DNA of 64,000 bases, taken from Hyphodiscus hymeniophilus (Eukaryota > Ascomycota > Leotiomycetes > Helotiales > Hyphodiscaceae). The DNA lies in assembly GCA_016508695.1 (NCBI GenBank), contig VNKQ01000003.1:248001-312000 (forward strand), read 5' to 3'. Shown piece after piece: positions 20,262 through 32,118 of this stretch. Below the pieces are notes generated by a model. The model made no database searches, was not told where the DNA came from, and was given only the letters and a program-made list of their open reading frames with translations. The stretch's first letter is position 1. Each line of letters begins with the position of its first letter. Both the position numbers and the translations under genes were made by a program.

Positions 20262-21572
20262 GGAGACCATTCTGGCGGTCGTAGGCAAAGCGCCGGAGAA
20301 CTATGCGACAGTCTTTCTAGATGTAGATGTATCGATCGCAGGTGAGTATATGAGGTATCAGCTCGCTCAGCCTGATTACGCGTCGTATAGCAGGCAGCGC
20401 TTGAAAACCATTGCAGACGTCCTCTGCTTCGAATCTCAAGTGGCCCAGAGTCAGAGGTTTATGCCGATGAGTGATAGAGCCGATTGATCGCAGGATCCGT
20501 TGGTGGTGAGTAGTGTTGGAAGGAGGGAAGAATATATTGAAGCTGAAGGTTTCCTGCAACCTGTCACACAGGCGCGGCTCGTTTGGGGCTGTCAAGATGG
20601 TGATCTCCCGCACCTTGGTTCAATCGGGCAAGACATTTCTTTTTTCCTGCCTTGCGAGCTTGGGAAGAATCCAAGCAGCTCATCTCATACCTATAAAAGA
20701 CTTTAGCTCGGCTTCAGCCGTACAAATGTACTCTGCAGCTATGTTATAACCACTGTCAAACACATGACCATTTTCTGCTCCAGTGAGCTTCCGAAAGGCA
20801 TTCCATCTCGGCAGCCAAGAATACAATTGCAAGCCTATTCAGATGCTTCAATTATGGGGATAACCGCAGACTTCAAACGAGACAAATGTCTTCACTTTGT
20901 TACATGTCAATTCTCTCTTTGTGGTTCTAGTCGTCTATTGCGAAAAGTCGTCAACATCAGCCTCTGTCTATCATTCGTCTATTCTACATCTCTTCCACTA
21001 CGCAGCTTGGAGATCAGAATTTCTTCCACGGCACTAATATTTCATATCTAGGCGATAGCGGAGAGAGCGCCCAAGAGTTTGAGACTTTTTTTTCCCTTGA
21101 ATCGTTGAGGAGTACTGCTCTTGGTCACACTCATATCGTGCGCAAGTCCTCAGCTACGTGATGCCGCCACGAACACCGGCCCAATATCATAATCACATAG
21201 CCCTGAGCCATATTCCCACGGCACCTCCGATATTATTGAGTTGGTCTTGTATTTTGGTTGGTTTTGCTCTTAGTCAGTCAGCTTGTTGGTGCGCAGTCAG
21301 GTCCCATACGCGGACAACCCGGTCTGAGGCCGTGGCTGTAGTCACATCAAATAAGGCGCAGTCTGAATCACTGGCTCAGAATCAATGAACCGTGTTACAA
21401 ACCAGCTTTGATTGAGTCCGAGTTCATTATTTGCAACAACTGCAGCTTCCGATTTGAGTCAGCCTTGTCTCGGTGAGTAGGTGCGGTACGGATAGTACAG
21501 TACTTCGATCGCTCAAGTAACTTGCGCAGTTCGAACCTCCCACACTCAAGCAGTCCACGATGTCAGTGTTGG
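20262..21572. other. Intergenic region of 1.3 kb
   Basis: Promoter of the KDEL receptor on the left, then sequence without recognisable genes. Short frames at 20260-20749 and 20764-21051 lack domain resemblance or splice logic. Confidence 0.4.
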
Positions 21573-21582
21573 TATATATAAG
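21573..21582 (+). promoter_or_regulatory. TATA box of the short RNase III-like gene
   Basis: TATATATAAG lies about 160 bases upstream of the start codon at 21741, consistent with a regulated fungal promoter. Confidence 0.45.
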
Positions 21583-21740
21583 CATATCTCCTCAAGATTT
21601 CTCCCCGATCTTACAGCCCATTATTTACCACACCCGAACCTTCTGATATCTGCTCGTTACTGCAAAGTTTCACACGAGAAAGCCCAACCCAAACGCGTTA
21701 ACTCTATCAACGACTCCTGAAGCTCAATACCGAGGAAAAT

Positions 21741-22267
21741 ATGGCTAATAGTATGAATGATGCCATCCGTGGAGTGGAGAGCATCATCGGATACACCTTT
21801 ACAAATCCCCCCTTGCTGTGGGAGGCACTCCAGGCCCCAGGATCCAATGTCTATCGAATCGGTGGCCGTCAAATCTCCAACCAAGGCCACAAGAGAATAG
21901 CTTTACTAGGTGACAAGTGGCTAGATTTGATCATTTTTATGGACTGGTTTGTGGAGAATGTTTCAACCGGTACCTTCTCTGGTTCAAATCCCCAACTTTG
22001 CGTCAAAATACTGATGCTGGCGATGTAGGTCAAGGAGATAGAAGAAGAGCTTTGACTACGAGCAATGCCAATTTGGCAAGAGTCTGCGATAGACTTGGGC
22101 TGCACCAATTCATGAACAAAAACCGGTCGCAAGGAGGAGAGGTGTCCGAGGTTACCAAAGCTACGCTCATCGAAGCTATCATCGGCGCGGTCGCCCAAGA
22201 CGGCGGGTTAGAATCGGTCCGCGCAGTGATGCAGGCTTTGGGTCTCCTTACACAATCACTGGAATAA
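21741..22267 (+). CDS. Short RNase III-like domain protein, catalytically degenerate
   Basis: 155-residue protein from exons 21741-21969 and 22029-22267 (59-base GT-AG intron, frame kept: ACC-GGT-CAA). The whole chain is one RNase III fold: AIRGVESIIGYTFTNPPLLW and EAL at the N-terminus, GHKRIALLGDKWLDLII in place of the signature NERLEFLGD, and LIEAIIGAVAQDGG near the C-terminus. The signature Glu residues are replaced (Lys and Ala), though the Asp of LGD and the Glu of IEA remain, so canonical double-strand RNA cleavage is doubtful. There is no dsRNA-binding or helicase domain. A related protein lies at 29776-31011. A structural or mitoribosome-type role is possible, but neither compartment nor partner is visible. 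Confidence 0.72.
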
Positions 22268-23236
22268 CACATCGATACGACTGGCAAGCCGAATGATCCT
22301 GGACGAGACGCACCCGACCCTTTTTCCTCTCCGCCGTGCGTTCGATTCCTACACGTTCGTATTGACGGAAAACTTCATTGTGAGCTACGGCAGACGAGGT
22401 TGCTGCACCGGGAGGGGTCATGATTGTAGAGCTCTCTTGCAGCTGAAAATGGCAAAAATCCCTGGCCCAATTGATCTTTCGACCAACCATGATGACAGAG
22501 GAAGGACTATGGATCGTCAAGCAGTACTTTCACACTTTGAATCCGCAGTACAAAAGGTGGAGGGAAATCGAGGAGTACGAGGACCAACTAGCAGGGCTCG
22601 CATTTTCGCACGGGCTGTCGATGTTGCTGTCGGTGTCGCTGTCGGTCGACATGTCGAGCTCAATTGCCGCTGATATCGTAAGGCCTGCAATCATGAATTC
22701 ATCAGCCATTGTAAGAAGTTTCAATAGTTGTCTTCGTTTGAACTTATTGCTGTTGTAATTGTTGTTTCTCGTCTTTACTGGACTTGCTACTGTTGTGAGT
22801 TGCAAATTGAGTCAGTCTGGGACGATAAGGAGAATCAAGAGAGGACAGGTGGGATTTAGATCGTACACAACTTGTACACGAGTCATAGTCTGTCGAGAAG
22901 TTAGAAGAAAAAAAAATGTATTCTGAGGCTTTATACTCGATGTTGGATCGGTCGAAGAGAAAATCTGAACCCACGCCCGTTACTTCAGCTCGGCCACTTT
23001 TTGCATCATTTAGCGCGGTTCGGGAAATTATAAGAGTTTGTTCATTATGTTTCATGATATCCTGACCCGCCAAGCAGTCTTTGTTATTCCCGGCGTTCTT
23101 CGAGCCCCAACTTATTCTCAATGTACGCACGAGTGAAGGTCTCAAACTCTTCGTTAGGCGTACGTTCGATGTCCCTCCCCTGTATCCATGTCGTCACCAA
23201 AGTATCACGCGATGGATCATTTCAGATAATATATAC
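22268..23236. other. Intergenic region between convergent RNase III-like and RNase T2 genes
   Basis: About 970 bases. Frames at 22293-22758 and 22744-23145 resemble no family and overlap each other on opposite strands. No repeat seen apart from short CTGTCGGTGTCG-type runs near 22625. Confidence 0.4.
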
Positions 23237-24054
23237 CTATTTGGGAGGATATTTCACTGTACTTGGACAATTTGTCTTTGATCCTGTATCGGTTGCGGGC
23301 TCAAAGGTGCCATCTTGCAGAGACCCTTGAACATTGAAACCATAATAGATCTCATATACGACATTAGTATCCTGACAGAGCAAGATCACTGGAGCACCAA
23401 AAGCGTCTTCGAGAGCTGAGTTCATCGCTGAGAGCTTGTATGTTTTCGACGAGGAAGGAGTGATGCCGGCATTTGCAAGCCACTACATGAAAAATTAGTT
23501 CAGTTATGAGACTTGAATAAAGCAGAAGAACTTACAGTATAGGTTGGAAGCGTCTTGAACAAGCTCACGGTCTTGACGAAGAAGTCTACTGCTTCCTCGC
23601 CAGGAGTATATCCCGTGTAGCAGCTTGGCTTTAAAGTTGAGATACAAGTCCCATGAGTCTCCCACTCATGATCCCAGAATGCTTCGTTGCTCTCATCGTC
23701 TGATAGCCAGTAGGTCTGCATATAACTTAAAGTGCTTGTATCTCCAGCATTTTTAAGAAGTTGGGTGATATTCGTATATGCCCTTTTGGAATCGCAACTT
23801 TCAGAGTAAGTCCCATCGCAATTATTCGGCCAGAGACCATGAATTGTCCAGGATGTGGAGGGACCCGTGACTGGGTCAGTATCCCAGAATTGGACTTGCT
23901 GAAACAAACCTCCCGGTGAGTTGTAGCAACAGGTGTTGGTGGAAGATCCGTGACAAGAGAGTTGGGTGTTGGTGCACGTTTCTGGAGTACCAGCAAGGCT
24001 AAAGGGGACGAGGGCTGCGAGAACTGCTGCGCTTGTTCGGAGGAAAGTAGTCAT
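23237..24054 (-). CDS. Secreted ribonuclease T2
   Basis: Secreted RNase T2 (254 residues) that cleaves single-stranded RNA via 2',3'-cyclic phosphates. Exons are 24054-23536 and 23482-23237, with a 53-base GT-AG intron (GTAAGT, TGTAG). A signal peptide (MTTFLRTSAAVLAALVPFSLAG) precedes the mature protein. Both catalytic segments are intact: CAS I as WTIHGLWPNNCDGTY and CAS II as HEWETHGTC. Nine or more Cys fit the disulfide-rich fungal T2 pattern, with CYNSPGGLFQQVQFWDT as the N-terminal hallmark. Length is standard. A palindromic TATATA element lies upstream. Possible roles include phosphate scavenging or extracellular RNA degradation; the sequence does not distinguish them. Confidence 0.93.
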
Positions 24055-24118
24055 GGTGAATGATGGTTTGTGAATTACCTAGTGGACAATGTGCACGCAT
24101 TCGTGGAATTCATGAAGG

Positions 24119-24126
24119 TATATATA
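24119..24126 (-). promoter_or_regulatory. TATA box of the RNase T2 gene
   Basis: A TATATATA stretch lies 65-72 bases upstream of the RNase T2 start codon, reading the same on both strands. Confidence 0.45.
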
Positions 24127-25527
24127 CCAGGCTCGGAAACAAGTTTGGTGAAACTACCGGTGCTACGCTGCGTTAGGAAGGTATTGTTCTGTCACTTAGA
24201 TGAGGCGTAAAGAAGCTTGATTGCTCGAGGAAGCTGGACCAAGAGAATAGCCATTAAAACATCAATTGCATGGTTCATTGGCTCACAACATCTTAAATGC
24301 AAGTCATATTCCAGTGGTGGGGGCGGCATGTGCTTAACGCGCTTTCTCCATTCGCTATCGGCACGGAACTGCCCTCACTTGCAGGTACCGTGGCGATCAT
24401 CCCAAAACCAGAAGGTAAGTAAGCAAAGCTTGATTGTCCTCTTCGAAGGGGCTCAAGGTGGCCAAGAAAGGAAGTTACAGAATTCAACTTCATCAGAAAC
24501 GTTGTAATAACGGCAAGTCGTAGAATATCTGTCACGCATTAGCTCAGATAAGGTGCCTCCTGTTGCATAGTCTCCTTCCTTGTTGGCTACTGTGTACTTG
24601 TAAACTCTTCTCTCATGAGAGGGACAAAACCTTGCAGTTGGTACTTTTAGGCGAGTGCCGCTGGGCGAAGGAGATTTGGACAAAGTTCGAAGAACTCCAT
24701 GATTGTCAGAAAGCAAGTGGCACTTAAGAAGATATCTTGGAGAAGCTAGCTCTAGGCAATCCAAGTTGCTCCCTTGCGATTCCGAATTCATCGTCAACGA
24801 GTGGCCAGATAACGAACTTATTGTTGGAAGCCCACAAAGGATTCAGGAAGGACTACTTTTTTTGGTAAATGTAGAGAATGCTCGCTAGATCTCGTGTGGC
24901 TGGAGTGTAATCCAACAACCAAAAACACAGAAGACTCACAAAAGACGAGCAAATTGCGTTGGCAAGGCGACTAAGCAATGAATCGTGCAATGAAGAAAGT
25001 CAGCCAAACTGGTGAAAGAACTTTGTTGAACGACAGTCAGACTGGCCATAAGGTTACCGACTGCTTCGGCATTTTGAATGCCGTTGACATGACCAGGCGC
25101 AACTTGCTCATAATCTCTGCATGTGATCCGGTCAAGATTCAGTAAAGACGATATCTCAGATTAAGGTTGAATGTACTCGAGTGTAAGGCGAAAAGGAAAA
25201 TAAGAAGATGCAAGCATGCACGCCTGCGATTTCCGGGAGTGTGACAGAAACTTGTCTGAAGGGAGTTAGCGCACATTTCCGTTGCGAGGGCAACGCCACA
25301 GCTTTTTGAAAACAAACCAAGCTCAAGCATAGGACCCTTCAAGCAAACGACATTGACCTCACGACTTTGACCCGACTAATTTTCCAGTTCCGAGCTCTTT
25401 GCAGTTCATTCTTATCAACTTCGCCCTTGCTCCGCAGACACTGCACGCCTGCAAGCAAGTGCGCGCTTTGTTTACACCGCGTTTGTGGAATAGAGTTGGG
25501 CGAAACACAATTGACGATACTTCGAAG
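24127..25527. other. Intergenic region of 1.4 kb
   Basis: A minus-strand frame at 24453-24797 (114 codons) is the best open stretch but has no recognised family or signal peptide, and I do not call it. The rest is promoter of the kinesin gene. Confidence 0.4.
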
Positions 25528-28500
25528 ATGGTTCACACAGATCCCGGAGCATCTTCGATTTCAGTTACGGGTACGTGAAATTTGCAGCTGAGACCCGGGT
25601 AGCCTCTGATTGTTTGTAGTTCGAGTTCGACCGTTTACAATTCGAGAAGCTGCGCAAATGTATGTGTTTCCAATACCGATGACACAAAGCCGAAACTGAC
25701 AACTCACAGAACGAAGTGTGAGGATGGCACTCTTTTCCTGGGAGATGGGTCCCTGGCTGGAGTTCCCACTCCCAAACTTGGGCAGAAAGGTATTAGGCCC
25801 GTGATTAAAGTCGTTGACGACAAGTGCCTGTGAGTACGCCCAATTCAAATCAAGGCCGCCAATTCTAATGCAGCCAGTGTATTCGATCCTCCGGAGGATA
25901 ATCCGGTTCAGAAATTCTCGCGATCTGTCGTTTCAAATATGGGCAAAAGAGTAAAGGATCAAACATTCGGCTTCGACCGTGTCTTCGATGAAAATACTAC
26001 ACAAGGAGATGTCTACGAGGCGACAACAAGGGGCTTATTGGACAGCGTTCTCGATGGCTACAATGCGACAGTCTTTGCATACGGCGCGACGGGTTGTGGG
26101 AAAACACATACGATTACCGGAACTGCGCAACAACCAGGTATAATCTTCTTGACTATGCAGGAGCTTTTCGAAAAAATTGGCGAACGCAGTGACGAGAAGC
26201 AGACCGAGGTTTCTCTTTCTTACCTCGAAATCTACAACGAGACGATTCGCGATCTGTTAGTGCCGGGAGGCAGTAAACAGGGATTGATGCTGCGCGAGGA
26301 TGCCAATCAAGCTGTTTCTGTGGCTGGTCTTTCGAGTCACCACCCTCAAGATGTTCAACAAGTTATGGATATGATTGTCAAAGGTAACGAGTACCGGACA
26401 ATTTCTCCTACGGAAGCAAATGCAACATCCTCTCGATCGCATGCAGTACTCCAAATCAACGTGGCGCAAAAAGACCGTAATGCAGATGTCAACGAACCGC
26501 ACACCATGGCAACTTTGAGCATTATCGATCTTGCTGGCAGCGAACGGGCAAGCGCGACCAAGAACCGAGGCGAAAGATTGATCGAGGGTGCAAACATCAA
26601 TAAATCTCTTCTCGCGCTTGGAAGTTGTATCAACGCTCTCTGCGATGCGCGGAAACGAAATCACGTTCCATATCGAAATTCAAAACTTACACGACTGCTG
26701 AAATTCTCCCTTGGTGGCAATTGCAAGACTGTTATGATCGTCTGTGTTAGTCCTTCTAGTGCACATTTTGACGAAACACAAAATACTTTGCGTTACGCAA
26801 ATCGAGCGAAAAACATCCAAACAAAAGTCACAAGAAACGTATACAACGTCAATCGCCATGTCAAAGATTTTCTGGTCAAGATCGATGAGCAGATGGCTCT
26901 GATCAATGAGCTCAAAGCCCAGCAGAAGGATTCTGAGGGTGTGGCTTTTGTAAAATTTAGGAAACAGAATGAGAAGAGAGACGGTATTGCAAGAGAGGGT
27001 ATCATGCGAATCCGAATGGCGTATGATAATTCGGCAGCCGAGAGACAAGAGAAGGCGAATAATATGAAGAAGCTGAGGCAAATTGAGCGTCGAATCGGAA
27101 TTTTATCCTCATGGGTCGGAGCATTTGACATCATTTGCGACTCTCGAGAGGACGAGGAAATGCCACCCAGTCTTACGGCAATGAGAAAGACTGCTCAAGG
27201 TATATTGTTAGAACTTGAGAACAGCCGACAGCATTACCACCAAAGATTAGACAAGAGCAACTGGGAGCGCGCGGTTGACTCAGCCCTGCAAAACAGTATT
27301 CGCCAGCTGATCGAGGTTGATGGAACGTCTGATGGCCCGGATGTAGCGAGCCTAACGCGTGAAGCTGAGTTCTTGAAAGCGAATGCTGGACGTGAGGCAT
27401 TGCTGGAAGTTCTCGAGCAAGAAAAGGTCGGCGATGCGGGTGTTATGCAAGTGCTGCTTTCTGCCCAATTCGACATTCTCTCCTCGCTCAACGACATCCT
27501 CAGCATGAGCGAAGAAGATGCTATTTCACACGCGAAGTCTATTCTCAAACGGCTAGTGCAGACTTGCTCTACCGCAGCATCACAAGTTATCAAACCCGAC
27601 GGGTCTTTGAACGTCGTTGAAGCTTTCCCTCCTACGAAGCGGGGTACGCCGAAGCGCAAGAAACCTGCGGTGTTCCAAGATGGCTCATCCAAACCCGCTC
27701 CAGTCATGCCAACTCTGGCAGCTATAGCACCTCAAGTCTACTCCTCGCCAATGAAGTCCTCCCCTAGACGTAGGAAGGCTGTGTTGGGGAAGAAAGGCAT
27801 CTCGTTTACACCGAAGAAGAAATCTCCTTTGAAGCGAAGTGTTCGATGGCGCGACGACACTGAATCTGGAGCGTTAGCTGATTTTGAGAAGACCCCGCAA
27901 AAGATGCTGTCTACACCAGAGTTGTCTTCCGTGGAAACTGTGGTGCTGCCTGCCTTGCCAACATATCTCGCCGGAGATATCTCGAATGACTCCCCTGGCT
28001 CGTCTCCTATTCCAGCTGCGCCAGAATCGTCGTTGGAGCTCAAACCGAAGGCGAATCGCTTCCAAGCCGGCTTTCTCTCTAAGAAATCCGACGGCTCGCC
28101 ACCGCCCCCTAAGCTTACAGATTTCAACTCCTCTGACACTGACCCTTCACCACTGCGGAATATGGATGCCTCAAACGTCATGAATCGATCTTCGCTGCGC
28201 GTCATGGACGTTGTAGATAACACTCCAACGGACAGTGGGAACAACTCCGGCTCGGAAGGAGAGAGCTGGCACGTCGGTCGTTCTGATAGCGCAAAAATCG
28301 GCATGGCTTTAAAACGCGCAGGATCCGTTTCTCGAGCTTCGCATGTTCACTCGAGTTCCGACTCTGCCCGCATCCAACGACGCCGAAGCCCAACAGCTGC
28401 GACGATGGCTGGATCCCCACCCAACGAAAATATGTTCACTGCAAGCCATGCCCGACGTATGGTTACTAGCCAAAAGGAAGGTGCATTCCATGTCAGTGTC

Positions 28501-28677
28501 TTGAGTCCTCGCACGGCACCTGTCATGAAGAGCAGTAACAGACGTACAACTATCGGCGTTGGAGAGACTCGACAACAAACTGGTGGCCCTGCGGTTCGAC
28601 TTTCTGGCACAATCGGAAGCACACCGAAGTCAAGAGAAAGTGTCGCTGGCGTCATGGGAAAGAACGGGTGGCGATAG
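25528..28677 (+). CDS. Kinesin-8 family motor (Kip3/KipB-like)
   Basis: Plus-end-directed, microtubule-depolymerising kinesin of exactly 1000 residues, acting on spindle and cytoplasmic microtubules. Exons are 25528-25570, 25620-25659, 25710-25829 and 25878-28677. The three introns (48-50 bases) crowd the first 350 bases. The reconstructed N-terminus reads ISVTVRVRPFTIREAAQ, then KCEDGTLFLGDG and LVFDPPEDNPVQKFSRSV, typical of fungal Kip3. Walker A is GATGCGKTHT (about residue 137), switch I is SSRSHA, switch II is IDLAGSERAS, and the motor ends with HVPYRNSKLTRLLK and TLRYANRAKNIQTKVTRNV, the kinesin-8 neck. A coiled-coil region follows, then a long basic, Ser/Pro-rich tail with RSVRWRDD and repeated S/T-P sites, suggesting cell-cycle kinase control. 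Confidence 0.95.
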
Positions 28678-29527
28678 AATATCTTCGTCAAGTTCCATTC
28701 GAGCTTTTGTATGAATATGAAGATAGGTTGTCGATATCGTTTCAGTGGAATATTTTGAGCTTCGCTGCACAGGCACGATTGCATGATGTTAATGACTCGT
28801 CCTTTCTTTAGCATTGCTCTTTCGCGAGACAAGTTTAATTGCATGGCGTCTTGATATTGGCGTTGGTCAGTTGGTGGCTGACAATATGGCATTTTCTATG
28901 CTTGACTTGGCGTTGGAAGACCTGGCCTGGCTGTGTATTAGTTTGAGTATTGAAATAATTTCCTGTGAGTTCCTTCTGTCCAGTGATGCACTGATGCATA
29001 TGCGTGAGAAGTTGCAGAAAGTCCCACTAGGCCAGAGGCACCTCGACTAACCAAGTTTTTACTATGTTTCCGGACTTAAACTCAACCCCTATTTAACCAA
29101 TACCTAGTGTCGAGCTTTGGGTTCCCTAGTCTCATACTCTTCAAGTTCTGTCATATGACTCATATCGAATAACATCCATCCTCGGATCTCGAACTATTAC
29201 TCATATCAGTCCGATGTTGTAGCTTTATCTTCATCGCAACATTAAGGAGTATGAAGATCTCAATGGCGCTGTGATACACTTGTCTCAAACGTAATTTGCC
29301 AGTCTTTATTATGAGAAGGGTGCGAAGGCTCCTTGAGCACGCCATATCCAACGGAGGGGGAATTATTGATGGTTCCGTTGAATCAGCGACCGACGGGTCG
29401 ATCGATGGGAGGCTGGGAGGAAAGCGGAAACTTCATTTTGAATTGTCTGCATCTCTGAATATTAAGATCTTGATCGATAGCCGAAGAGTAGGACGTCGTA
29501 CTTTGGGCATGCAAGAACTTTTGTCTA
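28678..29527. other. Intergenic region downstream of the kinesin gene
   Basis: About 850 bases of 3' flank with short frames of no recognised family. Nothing else seen. Confidence 0.4.
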
Positions 29528-29751
29528 AATAATCGATGGAGCCTTCACTTCAGAAACGCCACTTCCACGAACGCATGTCCAATTAGTCCGTCCCAGCGTT
29601 GGAAAAGATCTTAATCCAGCAAGGAAAGTTTTTCAGTTGAGCAAATTCTGAATAATCGACGAAGCCTCAATTTCAGAACTTCATTCCCACCAACGCACAT
29701 CCAACCAATCACTCCCAGCATCCAGAAAGACCTTATTCCTGCTAGGGAATT
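29528..29751. repeat. Diverged tandem duplication of about 100 bp
   Basis: Two copies, about 29528-29630 and 29651-29751, both starting AATAATCGA and sharing blocks such as TTTCAGAA/CTTCAGAA, CAACGCA/GAACGCA, TCCCAGC and the end CTGCTAGGGAA/CCAGCAAGGAA. Many differences are C/T or G/A transitions, which could reflect repeat-induced point mutation or ordinary drift. It lies just beyond the 3' end of the RNase III-like gene. Confidence 0.6.
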
Positions 29752-29775
29752 CAGAGGCTCTGCCCATAAAACTAC

Positions 29776-31011
29776 TCACGCAGTGTAGTCGTAGAGACCC
29801 AAGCCCTTCATCGCCTTGTGAACAGCATTCAAGTTTTTGCCCGAGTCAAGGTATATTGCAGCTACCAAAGCCTGAACGGTATCAGACATGACCTTTTGAG
29901 AAACCGAGATTTTCCGTCCGTCGTAAGTGAGACGAGGGTAGTAATTGATCTTACTCTCCAGGCCAGCTTCGTGACCGCATTGCTCGAGATGACTGTTCCT
30001 ACCGAGGAATGTTGCAAGCTCATGTCCTTCCTCTGAAAAAACTTGTATTAGCTCTGCTTGGATATGTTTGGAAGGGGAAAAGCGTACTTCGACTCATACC
30101 AGTGTAGCTCCACTGATCAAGCACAATTGTTTTGAGAAGAGAGTCGCCGAGGAGAGCCAACTTCTTGTTACCATCGTCAATGATACGATCGCCGAGTTGA
30201 GTGATGCCATTGCCCTTAATCTGTAAGGCCTCCCACTGTAACCACGAGAAATTAGCAGTCTCTCGGGTATCTTAGAGAGTTTGAATCATGGTGCCATCCT
30301 TAAGAGGTCGAAACTATGAAATATTTTCCAGCGTATACTGATCCCTTCGAAAATTTCATGCTTCTGGAAATCTGTGCAGACGTTCGAAACTTCTTCTGAA
30401 AAATACACGCACCAATTACTCAGAAGGATTGAGCAATGTGAATACTCTGTTTCATCTTGTGCGTGCTGGGATTTGACGTACCAAAAGATCCGGATTGTCA
30501 AAGATATAGCCCAGTTTTCGCTCCAGCTCCTCTCGACTCGCCTTTGAAATAGAGAATTCCCGCACCTGTTCATCGGCAGGCTTATAGTATTTGCGGCCGT
30601 TCCTATAAGCGTTCGTCTTTTCCTTCCTGGTTGTGGCACCTTCGCCTCTGACGGCTGTCGGAGCAGCGATGGTGACGTCGGAGTAGAAAAAAGGAGGACT
30701 GGCGGGGTTGAGGGATCTGGTAGGGACAAGCGGAACAGTAGAAACAGCATTGGCAGATGGCGAGACAGTACTGCTATTCGTGATCTTTCGCTTTAAGCTC
30801 GCGCCGCAGTTATCACTTTCAGGTGAAGCGGGATGGACAGCGGAGGATGCATCAATAGTGGCCGATGTGGTAGAAACAACGCAAGAGGTCAGTCTAACCT
30901 CTTTGGTGATATTTTAACATAGGAGGTCTGTTAGAAAGTACCTTTGAGAGTCAATGAGGAGAAAGAGAGAGATTGAGGCAAGGTCTTGGTGTCATGCTCA
31001 GTGGTGGCCAT
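29776..31011 (-). CDS. RNase III-like domain protein with N-terminal extension
   Basis: 293-residue protein from exons 31011-30942, 30900-30482, 30235-30100 and 30032-29776. Introns are 41, 246 and 67 bases. All joins keep the frame and reconstruct one RNase III fold: LERKLGYIFDNPDLL-WEALQ, DDGNKKLALLGDSLLKTIVL, then MSDTVQALVAAIYLDSG. As in the 21741-22267 paralog, the Glu residues of the canonical signature are missing, so cleavage activity is doubtful. A Ser/Thr-rich N-terminal extension of about 150 residues could be a mitochondrial targeting or disordered region; its basic stretch TRKEKTNAYRNGRKYY leads into the fold. The stop TGA overlaps a good donor (GCGTGAGT), so a spliced, longer C-terminus is possible. 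The 246-base intron is unusually long here. Confidence 0.72.
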
Positions 31012-32118
31012 GCTGAAGGTAAACCGAACAGTGAGACTTCGATGCTAAGAAAAAAAAGGGGCTAGTAGACGTTGTCGAAGGTAGAAGAGCACAAAGAACA
31101 CGAAATGATCTTGGTTAACGCTCGCCGGAGTTTGAGTTGAGCCAGGTTGTGCTCTGAGAAATAGTTGTCTGGTGTTTTGCGGAGGTGGGAACGAGAAGAG
31201 AACAAGGCTCGACAAATACTTGGAGAGGAGTTCAATAAGCCATTAAGCGAGAACGTATAGGATAAGACTTTAGTTTTCTGTATGTTCACATTTCGGTGTT
31301 TTGAAGAGGCAGAAGGGCTCTAAGAAGGACTTGCGTGCAGAAATTGGCTGAGAAATCCTGCTTCTTCAGTACATACACTGGAGACAAGATTCTGAAGGTA
31401 GGTTGCAATAGACTCAATACCAAAAGATAATTCAGGACTTTTGTTGTAACACGGAGTAGCGTAAGGAACCTTCTATCAGACCCCCTCACAAGAAAAGAAG
31501 CCCTTTGTATCGATTGTACCATGAGAACCCAAGGCTTACCCTGTTGTAAAGGACTTGCAGTCCAATAAGCACAGACCTTTCTAGAAAACAGAATACATAT
31601 CAACAGTACTTAGGAAATGGATTTTGCCAGACCGCAGTAGTATCCAAGCGTATGTTTCGATTTCCTAAAGGGAATAATGTTCTTTCTTAAAAGCAGGAGA
31701 CTGCGAGTTGAGTAAGCGGGGTCGCTTCTTACTTATTCCAAGTCGCTTCACGCTTTGAAAGGTAACAAGCTACAGAGAAAAGTATCACAGGCTTTATGGC
31801 TTCATCGGTAAATACTGGTTGGTCAAGCGTAGAGACTCTCCATTGAGTATGGCTTCAATTTCCAGGAGAATGACAGAATCTTCCAGCACTTGCTGCGAAA
31901 ATACTGCGTTACGTCCAAAATATTCCCTGAGCTACCGCTGGGCCCTCTTCTCCCCTTTAAAGCATCACTCCCAGAATCACAAAGGTCTCACCTCCCACGA
32001 GATCGTTTATGGAGAGCGTTCAATTTTCGATGATCGCTAGGTACTTCGTATGATGGCACAATGCAAAGCCAACCCATCCATTTCCATAACCCCGAAAGAA
32101 ACAAAATGCTTGACTCCT
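31012..32118. other. Intergenic region of 1.1 kb
   Basis: Upstream of the RNase III-like gene and downstream of the uL14 gene. Frames at 31286-31603 and 31062-31289 lack family resemblance. No repeat or RNA gene seen. Confidence 0.4.

Noticed and set aside
21520..21545. TTCGAACC near 21530 as a minus-strand tRNA B box
   Set aside because: No A box or paired stems in the required upstream positions.
26257..28304. Long minus-strand frames opposite the kinesin gene (135-188 codons)
   Set aside because: They are antisense shadows of a clearly coding, conserved motor sequence.
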